Source of the DNA: Carposina sasakii
Lineage: Eukaryota > Arthropoda > Insecta > Lepidoptera > Carposinidae
DNA length: 64,000 nucleotides
NCBI GenBank assembly: GCA_014607495.2
Contig: CP053153.1
Coordinates: 11,904,001-11,968,000 of the forward strand
Direction: 5' to 3'
Numbering within the stretch: the stretch's first letter is position 1; the number at the start of each line of letters is the position of its first letter. The translations under genes and the position numbers were made by a program. A model generated the notes under the pieces. It did not search any database. It was given only the letters and a program-made list of their open reading frames with translations, and had not been told where the DNA came from. Positions 23,259-37,100 of the stretch are shown in pieces.

Positions 23259-24060
23259 TATAGCGCAAGTTTAAAGAAATAAGTATTAAATAATACAAAT
23301 TCTTTGGTTACCGGGCGGCAGAAAAACAAAAGTACCTATTTCCTCGCTTTTACACCGGCTCTGTTTTATTACTTATTGATATATCTGACTGGAGGCTGAG
23401 TTTCTCGATGAAGTTGATGGAAATAAAAATATGACTTCTGGGTAGTTTTCGGTGCGAATCCGCCCAGTTCTTTAAATTTGCACAGTTAGACGTTTTTGGT
23501 CCCCGGGGCAGCGGTGAAATTACGAACTCCTCATGAAGAAGAATATGGGACTCGAATGAAAACAAATTCTTTGTCCACTTTCTGTAGTCTTTATTGATTT
23601 CTCCTAAATGATAATTGGTTTTTGATGACTCAGTATTCATCGTACAATGCCATTAGTGACCTTCGAAACAAGACCCATTAACATCACATAATTAGGTTTT
23701 CCATAAGCAATATTAGGTACTTACTTACGTATGCTTACAATACATATTGGCACACAGCCTATCCTAGATAGGTCAGAGATAGGTCAAAATTGTGAAAATT
23801 ACACACCCTTTATGCCTATAAGCTCCAACGTGATAAGAGGTGAGCCTACTGTCACTTTTAGGACAATACAACATCTAGTTATCGGCAACGAATACAATGG
23901 GATTTTTTTTTCAAGTTAAACAATTAAATTATTCTATAATAGCTGACACTCAGACAACGATCTTGAAAAACGGGAATTTAAAAGTTTACGCTGGCGAAGT
24001 CGAAGATTGCCTGCTTGGGGGTTATCAAGAACTTTAAGATGAGGCTTTACACTGCTTATA
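23259..24060. other. Non-coding stretch
   Basis: Small open frames on both strands (for example the minus-strand 23350-23640) have no recognisable domains. I see no promoter, splice or repeat signal strong enough to report. Confidence 0.25.
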
Positions 24061-24325
24061 CAGGGTGTAACAAAATGGGTATGTTAAGCCAAATGTTATG
24101 AAAATAGCCCACTTACAATAAGGAACCTGTCCATTTTGAGACTCCAAATCACATGTTTGTTTTTCAAGATTGTATGAAATTGCACTGATTATGAATTCTA
24201 GATAATATTATTTTATTTGGCAAATAAAAACATGTGATATCGAGTCTCAAAATAGATAGATAGTTCACTGCAGTGGGCAATATTCAAAGCATTTCGCTTG
24301 ACATACTCCCCATTGTTATACCGTG
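24061..24325. mobile_element. CAGGGTGTAAC MITE, copy 3
   Basis: CAGGGTGTAACAAAATGGG at the left is mirrored by CCCCATTGTTATACCGTG at the right, flanked by TA. It is more diverged than copies 1 and 2. Confidence 0.7.
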
Positions 24326-27032
24326 TAGGGGCGTTTCGAACACTTAAAAAGTGGAAAAGTATTTTAAAACTCATTCTGAGCCCATGTTCACTGGTACCTA
24401 TATTCCGTATAGCAGGAGCAATAACCTCTGGTAAACTAGGTCACCTTTAGCGTTAGCTAACCTGGAAACTGCGTAGTTACACCAGTCTGTTTCGATGACG
24501 AAAGCCGACTGAGTTCTATGGAACTAAAATAAATAAATAAAACAGTGGTAGAGTTACGTAGACACTAACGCATAAGACAAATGCACTATGCACTAATGAG
24601 CTATGATCCGAGGAAGTGATAAAAATAAAACAAACCTACTTCTCTTATATCATTTTAGTATTTAGTATTAGTAGGGGATACGTTTAAATATTATACACTA
24701 TCCCAGATAATATAGTAGATACGAAAGTAAGTTTATTTATTTGTTACCCCTTCAGGCTTTATTTACTCAACTAATCTCACACCAATCATCACTAAATCCA
24801 GAAAGCATAAACTATAAATAAATCTTCCATACTAACCGACCCGAGCTTACAATATCGAAGGTCATAGTGCAATATTTACCGCTAGGTACGAGTACTATGC
24901 AAAGCAGCAGTACAATCATTCCAATTACAGATTCTCTACCTTTCTAAGAGCGGTAAAATGTTGAAGGAAGCATATGTGGAGGTGGCCTATGACTTCATAG
25001 AAAACTAGCGGCCGCCCGCTATCTGACCATTGAAAAATCGGCTCTCAAGCTACATAGTTGTTTAGATTTTGCGTGAAAGAGTAATAGACATCTAAAAAAA
25101 TTCTAACTAATATCATAAATGCGAAAGTAAGATTGTTTGTTACTTCTTCGCGCCTTTTTACTTAACCAATTGTACTTTCTTGAAATTTTACATACGTATA
25201 TCATTGGGAGTACGAAAGAAGGCTATATTCTGTGAAGAACGGCGCTGGAAATTATTTACTCTACGAGGTTATAAAATAAAGAATAAGATATCCTTTACGC
25301 GAATACTAAGTAAGCATTTGTAAATGAATAAATTTTTTAATAAAAAAATATCAAAGTAACATCAATTTTGAGCATAAAGCCGTATGACCAAGATTCACGA
25401 TGAACCCCTAATGAAAGTTCTATTGGAGGAAATATTTTCATAACTTTAAAGCTTCTTTATCGAACCTCCTCTCCCTTTTCCTCCAAGAATAAACCCCCGC
25501 CCACGCCCATGCAGGCTGACCCACATAAGTTTGCGTAAATAAAGGCAAGCGGGCTCAGGTTATTTTGGGAACAATTAGTATTTCTAGTGCATAATTTATT
25601 GTATTTATGTGGAGGAGCAATTATAGTAGCTAGTTCTAATTAAAATAGCTAATTGAATTAGAGAGGACTATTTAAGTACCTATTTTCTAATGTTTTAGTA
25701 TTTTGTATAATAAGGAAGATATAATGGAAATAGAATAAGGAAGTTTTGCTGAGGCTATAGCATAACGATTTTATTGCGATTGGCGTATAAAAAAGTTAGG
25801 GGTTTTGCTTATAGGTACTTCTGGTGATGCATAGTGCCTCACGTAATTACTGATTTTAGTCCGAGTGTAGATACTTCAACTTTTCCAAAAGTTTCGACGT
25901 CTTTACTCTACGACGTGAAAAGTATCCATCCAAATAGAGACTGGCTTAACTTAACCTTCTCAAAATATAGAAAAACCGGTGAATAAACTCCGCTATTTCT
26001 GGCCGTGCTAATTTTATTGTTAAAACATTGAACAATAAGTGGAATTACCCGAATATTTCCGGACTTCGAGCGGAATTTGGTTTACTTTTTCCTCATATTT
26101 GTTGTCGCCTTTAATACAATATTGCCTAGAAGTTCCAATAACTTTCAATAAAGAACTATACAAAAGTGGGAACAATATGCTGTACAGGGTAGGTAAGTAC
26201 CAAGAATGCCATAATTTTTTTCCTTAAAATGTTTAAGATTGTAAAAATAGCTAGTTCTATATAATTATAATTACTAAATAGAAGATTAAAATATAACATT
26301 TTTACATGCTAGTTACAAATCGAATGCGAAACATCTATTGCGTCTCAAAGCAAGTAAGAACAAAATGATCTAGGTTTTCGGAAAGGCGTAGTAAGTACTA
26401 CGGACTACTACGCAGTTTGAAAATTCGTAGCAGAGGGCGCTCGTAGCACGCCCCTCGGGTCACGTAGACCTTGTGCGTCGTATTTTAGTACTTTATTGTA
26501 ACAAATGGTTTAGATTTTGTTTTTGGATTTGTTTGTATAATTCGAGATTATTAGTTTTGTATTTTTTAACAGTTAGGATTCTGTCTGATTGGACTTGACC
26601 GATATAAATATATATTTTTTAGTTATTTTCTGGGAAAACACCACGGTACTAATATAATAGAAATATTCTTTCTCAATAACAACAAGACACAATCAAATAA
26701 TTTACTAAAAATAAAAAATAAATTAAAAAAGGTTTAAGTACATAATATACATTGCAGAAAGTTCTTTGAACATCACATCACATACTATGATAAATGAAGT
26801 TGATTGTAGGTGATTGCGTCTTGTACTTGACTGATATAAATATATTATTTCTTGAGTTACTGGAAATCACCACTGTACCAATATAAATACAAATATTCTT
26901 CCTCGTAGGTTATTCAACTTTGTATAATTAGCACGTTCAACAAAAACAAACTTTTTAAATTACTCGTAGAAGGTAAGAAAGTCTTCGACCTCGCCGAAGC
27001 AATTTCGTATAATTTTTAACAACCTCCCTATA
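24326..27032. other. Non-coding DNA
   Basis: AT-rich sequence with scraps of the common repeat that includes TTTACTTAACCAATTGTACTT (near 25150). There is no open frame with a domain and no terminal repeats. Confidence 0.3.
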
Positions 27033-27414
27033 CAGGGTGTTTTTTCGTTGGCATCCTTAACGAACGAACGGTAGGGAACGTACCCACTCTATAGATCAAA
27101 TAAAGTAAGTTTATACCAAAAAATGCTGGGAAACGATATAATTTAAAAAAAAAATTACTTGATCGGGCGAAATTTATAGTGTCCAGTGTTTATGCAATTT
27201 TTTTCATAGACAGATATTAATTATTTTTCGTGAAAATATCTTGCTACGCGCGTCCATGTGCATTTATGCAGATAAACGCAGTCGATTTACTCAACTTTGG
27301 ACCGTAATATCTTGGGAACCAGACACTTCCCAGGTATGCTTCCATGGAGAAAAATGAGTGATGATGAGGAGATTCCGTAGTTTTCGGGAACGTTGATGAC
27401 CAAAAATCATTCTG
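27033..27414. mobile_element. CAGGGTG MITE of the CGTTGGCA type, forward copy
   Basis: It begins CAGGGTGTTTTTTCGTTGGC and ends ACCAAAAATCATTCTG, with TA on both sides. Internal words ACTTGATCGGGCGAAATTTA and CCAGGTATGCTTCCATGG place it with the copies at 17742, 20724 and 61924. Confidence 0.75.
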
Positions 27415-30400
27415 TATAATATCTAATAAACGTACCTATATCTATTTTTACGTGCAGTAGCTACATACCAGGTTATTAGTATTAGCTTTGTTCATACTGA
27501 AGCCTCTCAGTACAAATGTCGTGTGTTCCCCATTCCATATAATCTGCTTGAGCTAATCAGATTTCTAATATTGCACGGGGCAATGTACCTATTTAAGTAC
27601 CTATACAACTTGGTACGGGTATAACTTGGTAGTTATGTGTTTTTAAATATTATCAATGTTGTTGATTATCTTATCATAGAATTAATCACAATTACTTATA
27701 TCATAAGTAACCATAACATACATATATACAACAATTAACCTAAATGTTATAGTTAAATAACGCTGAATTGATTTTATTTTATCTCTGAAAAAAATATAAC
27801 GATTTTTTTTAAATTGTTGAATTATTGTTTAGATATGAAAAAAATTGCATGGTAACTGTATATTTCCCGTAAAATAGTTAAGTAGTTTATCGGTATTAAC
27901 TCAGGTATTAATGAGGCATCTGTAGCGGTATAATATCACATTATATTTTTCTAACCTAACAAACAAAGTAAGAAACCATTTCATTAAATGATAATTACCG
28001 TCATTAGCCCACGACAACTTCGTAAATAAAGTATAACCTACTGCGCCACTCAAATATGAACCAAATAACATGACTAACGTAATACTAACATTAGTATTAT
28101 ATAGTAATACTAACAGTCACAAACCACTAAACATTGATTATGGAAGAAACCTTGAAATTCTGCCAAAACCACAGCCAAGATCTGATGAATAAACGTGAAA
28201 ACACACCGACTGCAAAATGAATGTTTTATGCCAAATATGTTCAAAGTAACTAGCCAATCATCATTAACTGACTTATCCACAATGGAAATACTGCTTTATA
28301 AGTTTATGATTATGTTATGCGGCTACAGTACTTGATCTGGAACCAAGTCTTTAAGCCGAGCCAGTACTTAGTACAGTTTCAATTGCCATATCGCAGAGAT
28401 GTGAGAGCGACATGCAAAGTCGAAAGAACAGGATAATACAACATACGACCTGCTCGTAAACTTCACCGAAAGCAATTTAGGGCCATTTTTCCAATCGTAT
28501 AATAAATAGCCTATTTGAAGGACAAAGTTGATTCTGTCTCTATCTTGATCAAGTTTTAGAGAAGGACAGTATCAAATTCACTCTTTAGGTAAGGCTATGT
28601 TAGCGTTGGAAAAATCTGCCCTTACACTAATATACTCACCTACTTTCCTGCGAACACGAGTAGGTGCGCCATGTTTCAATAAAAGCACTCAAATAAATTA
28701 AACTGTCTGATTAATAATTTCTTGCTGTTTTAATTTGTTTAGTTCATTTGACTTTACCTTCATTTAATTTAATTACCTACCTTTTTCCTTTATTTTGTTA
28801 TCCAAATTATATTCGATGTTGTTAAAAGTAAAAAGTTTTAGGTGAAACTTATAAAATACCGGGAAGAAATGTATAGGATAATCTTTGGTGTAATAAGGAT
28901 AAAACTTTGCCGTGAACCTTTGTTTCAGCAATAGTGTCTTCTGCTTACTAAAATGTTTCATATTACTTATCCTATTTAATTGCAGAAAAATCTGTGAAAA
29001 TTCATTACATACTGAAAAAGATATTCTAACATGGCGTTAGGGCTCTTGTTATACCTACTCGTATTTGATGGATCCATACATAATAACTGTGGTTCGTTCT
29101 GAAATACAATGCGATTTTCTTTTGTTTCAGTTACATCGCAAGAAACATCATCAGTGGCAATCTTCAACATGACTGAAGACAACTGAGCCGCTGTCCTTTT
29201 CTTTCTTACGATCTTTTTTATGAGTGCAAGTGAAAACGACGACAATGGGAAGGGCTCACTAGCAGTCACGTCGAGCTAAAGAGCTCATACTCCATCCAGC
29301 ATATCAATGCTGAATTACAGACTGGTTTCTACACACTTCCTGAAGCAGCCGTAAAGTGTTTAGTCACCGCCACTGACTGTTGTGATTGTGACCAATATGT
29401 GTAAGCGCAGAGACGTGAAATTGCAAAAAATCGACATTATAAAGTAACTTACAGTTCTGTGTACTTCAAAAGTCACGACGGCGACCTCCGGCCCGTTGCG
29501 TTTTGTTTCTTTCAATTTGTTTTATATCAAGGGTTAAGCAATAGGTCTGTAGTTAAATTAGAGTTAAGAGTAAGGTGTTGGGCCCGAGGGGTGTCCGCAG
29601 AACACTGGCCAGCCGCGGTCGTGACAATATATCCAGGATCTTGGACTCCATAGTTGACGCCGCAAGATACTGCATCGTAAGTACTATTATAATCGAATTA
29701 ATAATAATTACCTTAGAACTAGCTGTGAAATTAACATAATCGATTTTTTTTCTGTATAACAGACTGAGTTTTCTATAAATTGATCATGGGCACAATTTTG
29801 GTTTCTGCCTTTACCTACGTTTGGTAGGTCGGGCGGGTTTTTAAAGAAATCGATTTGTATTTATTCATTGATACACAACATTGCGTGACATCTATTATCT
29901 AGATGCTTATAAATAGGTAAAGGAAATTGAAAGTAAATTATTCCAGATATTACCAGAGTAGAAAAATATCGATCGTGTTTTATGTAACGCTAGATAGAAC
30001 ACAAAATAAGATCGTTTGACCTTTAAAGTAATATTAATCTCTTAGTCCGTGCACGTAACAAGTTCGGTATATGGTAAATATTTTACATTCAAAAGTGCCA
30101 TCCAGGGTAGAATAGCACTACCCCATTTCTGCCCGTAGGTATCGTAAGAGGCGATTAAGGGTTTCCGGGAGATTGGCAGCTTCGCCTCCCGTGTTGACAA
30201 CATAGTCCGAAAATCACACTGCGGTCTCCAACCTAGCCTGCCCAGCGTAGATTTGTTCGTAGCACAAACCTTACGCTTTGTAACCCTATCGTCACGCAAT
30301 GAAACCTGATTACGATCCTTCAGAAAGTTAGTGCGACTCAATGAAGTTACGTACGCGAAATAATTAGATATTTTTAACGTAGTACTAAGCTAGGAAGGTA

Positions 30401-31114
30401 TCTAAACAGCATGGTGGTAGCAGTTTGCCAGGCTAACTAATCTCACGTATTCTAAAATCACCGACCAAATAAATAGTTCCATTCCATTTGCAGTAGAAAA
30501 ACATGGTTTAATTTCAGAATCTTCACGTAACGCCTCAGTTTTGGATATTGAGTTTGTTAGAAGTAAGGCAAGATGGTACAATTGGAAGTTATACAGGTAT
30601 ATTTAAATTTTGGGAGGGCTTAATTTGTATCATAATCTGAGGCCATCTATATACTATAATATATTTCCTATATACCTACCTATAAATATTACCATTTACA
30701 CCCTGAAATATTAAGTAATAGAATTATAGTCAGATGTAGTTGTAGATTTATTCTGCTTGGCATACACCCTAGAGTTTTAGCTTTTAGAGATAAAAGACTC
30801 GAAATTTTTCGCAAATAGCTTTAAAACCCCTAATGCAACACAAACTTATAGATACGTTATTTAATATATCTTTACACCGTTTAACCTTAATATTTGTATT
30901 TAAGTACGTATAAACCATGTATAAACAATTAAACACGTCATAACTCATTAGTCCACTACACTGGTTCACTAGCAAACCCACGGTGCTTTACTAGTATCGG
31001 AACGCAACATAACATTCTGCACACCATACATTAACCGCATACTATGGTTAGGGCTACGGACACGACTCTGAATGCTCGAGCGAGCATCGAGTTGTAATAT
31101 CAGACACGTGGCAG
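27415..31114. other. Non-coding DNA left of the FAM13-like exons
   Basis: Contains a reverse copy of the GCCTCCCGTGTTGACAACATAGTC repeat at about 30100-30260. A possible exon lies at about 29600-29676 (listed separately). A 97-codon minus-strand frame at 28976-29269 has no recognisable domain. Nothing else stands out. Confidence 0.35.
29600..29676 (+). CDS. Possible coding exon, unassigned
   Basis: One frame encodes LASRGRDNISRILDSIVDAA and ends with a consensus donor (TGCATC/GTAAGT at 29677). AG dinucleotides at about 29599 could be the acceptor. Local GC content is raised compared with the surroundings. It could be an upstream exon of the FAM13-like gene or belong to another transcript. 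Transcript evidence is lacking, so this is only a candidate. Confidence 0.25.
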
Positions 31115-34100
31115 TGCTCAGAACGAGATCCAGTCGAGACGGAGGATATGGCTGCCCCTGAGTGCGAGAGAGAGGTCCGCAAGCGTCGAGAGAGGCGAGA
31201 CTCGGGCTGCTCTCATGAGAGGAAGGAGAGAAGACCTCACAGCGAAGAGCGACCGCTGCCTCCGCCCCCGCCGCCGCCACCGCTTCACGACTGCAATAGA
31301 CTAGAGGTGGGTATATCAAAGTAAATAAATATGTGATATATGAGTGGATGGAAGGGTTAGAATGCGAAGACCGGGCTTTCATCGTCCGTGAATTTCTAGA
31401 GAAAGGCCAAGAGTGAAGAGTAGTGCCCTGAAGCGACGCACGTGCATGAAAAAGCGAAAGAGGTGTGTCAAGCAAGACCCCAGGAAATAATAATTATTAG
31501 CTGCATCTCCTTCCGTGCTTGTCGTAATAGCCGATTATAGAACTCAGGGGCGTTCTCTCAGGTTAGAAGCAAGCAACTTGTCTCTGATCTTTTACATTTG
31601 ACTCCGCTATGGTAAACTTGGTTACCTAATAGGATATGAACTAGCATAAGCCAGAACTGCAGATTTTACATAAGATAATAAATATACAATAACTAAAGAG
31701 CGAAAATAAATATTACACGAAGGAACCAGAAGGATAAGCATCAATGTTCAGGAAACAGTACGACGAATTCGCCTTATCAACATTTGGTCCTTCGACGCGG
31801 ATACTAATTAACATATCTATTCCAGTCTGAACGCCGAGCCGAAAGGTTATCCCGCGCCCGTCGCCCCCAATACGGGGGTAAGCGGCGCCGAGCACCCTCC
31901 AGAATCCAGAAGCAACCCAAAGAGAACGACTGTTTCTCCACAGAAGACAGTCCTTACATAAATCCGAAGCAATTTGACTATGTTGTTATACAGAAATCAT
32001 TATGTAAGTATTATTTTAAGTATTTTCAGTCCATTATTATGTATGCCTACATTTTGGGATGAGAGCGAACAGACTTTCAGTACTCCAGAGATCTCGTCCG
32101 TAAAATATGCTATCTTTTCCTATCATGTCGAATTTAAACCAAAAAATTATTAATAAAGAAACGGAAAAAATTCCTCACCCGGGTGGGAATCGAACCCACG
32201 ACCTCTGCATTCCGTGCCAGCGCTCTTACCACTGAGCCACCGGGTCAATTACTCGGATGACGAATTTTACCATCTTTTTTTGAAATTACATTATTGGAAA
32301 CGTTATTTTTTTATCCCGATAGCTACCTATATACATAAGCCAAATCTCGGCAAACAAAGCTGAATCCCTCAGCACAACGTTTTAATGATGAAACGATCAT
32401 CCATATCCTAACGGATTTTTATCTTAGTCAAGATATTATATATTATAAAATTATTAATAAAGAAATGGAAAAAAATCTTCACCCGGGTGGGATCGAACCC
32501 ACGACCTTTGCATTCCGTGCCAGCGCTCTTACCACTGAGCCACCGGGTCAATTACTCAATAACTAATAATAATCAATAAAATTACCAAAAACTTTAATAT
32601 CATACCAACGCTAGCTTTGGAAGATTTAGTTTGTTTTGATTTAAACTTATTTGATGGTTGAGATTGGAAATAAACTTTGAGGTAAATAAATGGATTTTTT
32701 AACAAACACGTAATAAGCACAAGCTCATTTATTATGCATTTCGAAGCATATGTGTATAGACAATCTACTAAGCCCTACGATCGTACCATTCGAACTTTAT
32801 TAATGTATAGTTATATGTATAGTTCAGTGCACTTGGTTGGTACAGTGCATTATATGTTAAGGTTTTCAACCAGTCAACTATGTTTTTTTGTACAGACACA
32901 AAATTTGTATACAGGGTGTAGGTGACAGCCAGGAAAATACTGAAATGCTGAACAAGTACCATTGTGTTGAGTTATACGACAATGTTATTACTAGCAGGAA
33001 ATGTATTTTTGACGTGTTTATCAGTAATCTTTGCTCTCCGCGCTAATTGTATCGGGCAATCCTGTGGCTAATTAAATGGGCTTATTGGTTATTGTGTGAC
33101 ACATTGCTGTTTTTTGGATCACTTGTGATACTCCATTAGGATTGATCAGTTATTTGAAAGTAGTAAGGAATAGCGGGAGCTGGACCACTGACGTCATGGT
33201 CTCCTACGTCATAAACTTGAAATTTGCTAACTTTGCAAAAAGGTCATCACATATGGCTCATTCACATATGAGATGTCATTAACTAATGAGGTATGTGTGG
33301 GTAACGCCCCTCATTAACTAAGACACGCCTCCATTAGCTAATGACAACTCATTAACAAAAAGACACGCCCCCCATTAACTAATTATCAATATAAATGGAC
33401 CAATAGCAGAGCATGGAGTACTAATGACAAATCTCATTAAAGAATGCAACGCCCCATACATTAGGCGTCTAAGATGGCCGACTATATCACATGGTCAGCG
33501 CGTGATACCTCTGACGTTTACTTACTAATGACCATACGACAGCATACCTTTGTGACATCATCAATGATTGCTTCTCTATATTTTGTTAATGCAAGTGACT
33601 CTTTATATCCCTTTGTAGCATTACTATATCAGAAAAACGCTGTACGAATCACGATGGAATTTTGTTAGGATAGAGAACATAATATTGGAGTACGGAATAG
33701 CATACTTATATGTATATTGCTTCTTGTAGCGCAGGTTGATGAAGTCGATGGCTGTATAGGAATCTTCATGGGTTTTTATAAAGCTACGTAGAATATGCAA
33801 TGAAGGAATGACACAAGTATATTTTCTGTAGCCCAGACGAATAAAGTCGATAGCAACAGCTAGTTTATAATATTGACCAATGTACTCACAGCATTCCTAT
33901 CTACCCATTTACGAAAACCATCTTGTTTTTAATTGTATTTTTATTACTTTTGTCAGTAGGACAACATTCTTGAACCAATATTTCTACTTAGGTCATTAAG
34001 ATACCTACCATTATTTATTTTGTAATAAGCAAAATTGGTATAAAATGCATACATTTGACAGTTTCTATAGTTATAAGTGTTTGGTCTTCTCAAGACATAA

Positions 34101-37100
34101 TAAGTACTACGTGCTCTTCGGTCCTCGCTGTTTTTACCCCACGAAAATGGATGTAAGTATTTATTTTATTCCTAACTTTGTACTTTTTTATGAGATACAA
34201 CTATGTATGTGCTCCGATTAAATGTAACTAAATCTTTATTTCTGTCTATTCATAACAGTTAAAATATATTTATTTTTTATTGTTATAGCTTGCCTGTTGT
34301 ATGAAGAAAGATGTAGATATAACCGAAGAAAATACCTACAAACAGTATTATTTCAATTACTCTGACGACGAAAACGAACTTACTCCACCATACTCAATGA
34401 AAAGACCGTGCAACCAGTCTCTCGACGAATTTTTTGAAGAACCAAAAAAGAAGAAGTCTAAACTAAATTCGTCCACCGTAGGGCGAGCAACCAAAGACGG
34501 AGGTATGTCTTATATATCGTCAAATAAGGACGATAAGACAGCAGCAACGCATTTTATTAAAATAGAAGTATATGAACTGAAAAAATTGGAGGACATCGAT
34601 CCCAGCGAACACTGGAAACATGCTGATGTACGCATAAAGTATTATGCAAGCGGAAATGATGAACACCATCGACGAACTCGGGGTCTCATTTATAATATAA
34701 CGAAGGAGCTATCGAAGAGTCCGGATTCAAAAAAAATTACATTTCCACATCCAAAATGAATCAGTCTACATGAACACATCATCAAGTATAAGTCAAGAAT
34801 AAGTGTGTTGCTAATGATGTATTAATACTAATGAAGAGTTAGTCATAGTCGTTAACGAAATTGGTTCTAATATATAGTATACGAAGTCGTCAAATTAAGT
34901 CAGTCAGTACAACAGGATCGGAGAGCACGTAGTACTTACAGTGTTATTACTTAACAAAATGTCGGAAAACAAGTGCGTTAGTGTATTTTTTGCGCCAAGT
35001 GAAACAGATGTTTGTTCCATGGATTGTTCGCATAATGAAGAGCTTGTTGATAAATGTCAACATGCAGAGTTTGTTGAGGTATTTGACCCATACTTTGACA
35101 AATTCTTATATGAACTCGTTGAAGATTTTGAGAAAACGTAAGTATTTTTTATAATTCAATGTCTAACTACTAATATACTACCAGTTTATACAGGTGTAAA
35201 ACATTTTCTTTTTTTAACAGTGATGGGGTTCGGGTTCAGATCGGCAGAGGTTTAAAACACACCGCTGACGACAGCCTCCAGGGTGCTACAACAAAAAGAC
35301 GACGGCTTAGTGGTCCCTCTACTTCAGAACCCTCCAGTGTCAACATTAAGGATAATGAAATGACAGAATGTACGATATGTAATATTTCTGTTAAGAAAAG
35401 GTATTTAACCAACCATTTAAGGAGTAATGTACATAAAAATAACGCCTTCCATTTGCATATAGATTTTCCTAATGTAAAATTAATTGAAACTGCCTTTGGT
35501 AAGAGAGTTTATACATTTAAAATAACTCCTCCAGCTAATTGCGATAGTCTCATGACGTTTGAGATTTTTTTTGAATTAGTCAGAAATACATTAATTCACC
35601 TAATTAACGAAAGCGTTGCTAATTTAACGACATTCAAAGTTAACTTTATTTTACATGCTCATTTTGTTCAGGAGACAAAAAATTTAACAAACGTTTTTGA
35701 TTTTCAAACCACTAACTTTATTTTGAGTGGATCCGATGATTTTGATATATTTCTTGACTCTTTGCAAAAAACAATTTCAAATAGAATCACTGAATTTGAA
35801 GCAAAAGATAGTGGTTGGAGTATTAAGAATGTTATTAGCTTAGATATGAATATTAATAAATTCAAACCTCTTCGAGGATCATCTTTCATAGTTTTACCTC
35901 GTGATATAAGTGCGAAAAAAGCTATAATTAATGTAAAAAATTCAGATGTATACTGTTTAAAATGGGCTTTACTATCAGCATTGTATCCTGTAACTGTACA
36001 TACTGATCGAGTTAGTTCATACGCAAAATTTCAACATAAACTTAACTTTAATGGTATTGCATTTCCGGTAAAGTTAAAAGATGTACACAAAGTTGAGTCT
36101 TTAAATAATATTAGTATTAATGTCTTCGGGTTAGAATACAATGCAACTACAAAAGCTCATACAGTAATTGGTCCATTATATTTTACTAAATCATACAAAC
36201 CAAATCATGTAAATTTGTTATACATATCGAATGATAATAATGGTCACTATTGTTACATAAAAAATTTATCTCGTTTAGTATCCAAACAAATTACATCACA
36301 TAATAGTGCTATTTATATATGTGATGGTTGTCTCATTCATTTTAGCTCCGAGGAACGACTTTCTAATCATAAAATGAATGACTGTACTCATGTTCGTACA
36401 GATCTTCCCAATACTAATATAAACAGAAAAAATTGGTGGGGTGAGAATGTACCAAATGATAAATTAAATTTTGAAAATTTTGATCGTAAACTAAGAGTTC
36501 CATTCGTGGTTTATGCAGATTTTGAGTCATTTTTAAAACCAATAAAATCATGTTCTAATGATCCAGAGAAATCATCGACTGATAACGTTCAAGTACATAG
36601 CGTATACAGTTTTGGTTATTATATTAAATGTTCATACGACGACAGATTATCAAAATATGTTACCTATACAGGTGAAAATTGTGCTCTCGTTTTTATGAAC
36701 AAATTGTATGAAGACATCAGGATCATTTGTAGCAAAACTAGTTACCAAAAATGTCCGATTCCACTTACGGAACGAGATAAAATAAATGTTGAAAAATCAT
36801 CCATTTGTTATATTTGTGAAAGGACTATAGTTTCAGAAAAATATGTTGATCATGATTGGTTGACAGGCTTTTTCGTTGGTGTATCTCATGAGCAATGTAG
36901 TAATAAATATAGAAAAAATTCGTTTATACCTGTAATTCTACACAATTTAAGTAATTATGATGCACATTTTATAGTACACGCTCTAAATTTTGTTGATGGT
37001 GAAGTTCAAATAATCCCGCAAAATAAAGAGAAGTATATATCTTTCTCAAAAGTTCTGAAAGTGAATGGTAAAAATATTAGTGTAAGATTTATTGATTCTT

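Larger units (their letters stand above)
33159..34818 (+). repeat. Left terminal inverted repeat, 1,660 bp
   Basis: Each position x pairs with position 80102 minus x in the right TIR, with no net insertion or deletion along the full length. By eye I found about ten substitutions. The outer 300 bases are rich in CATTA and ACGCC words; the inner part holds two possible genes. The TIR ends just after GTGTTGCTAATGAT. Confidence 0.9.

Noticed and set aside
28976..29269. 97-codon minus-strand frame
   Set aside because: No domain, promoter or splice evidence, and ordinary composition.
32176..32246. Functional tRNA gene on the minus strand
   Set aside because: The anticodon stem does not pair and the acceptor stem has a mismatch; a second nearly identical copy with shared flank points to a SINE-type repeat.
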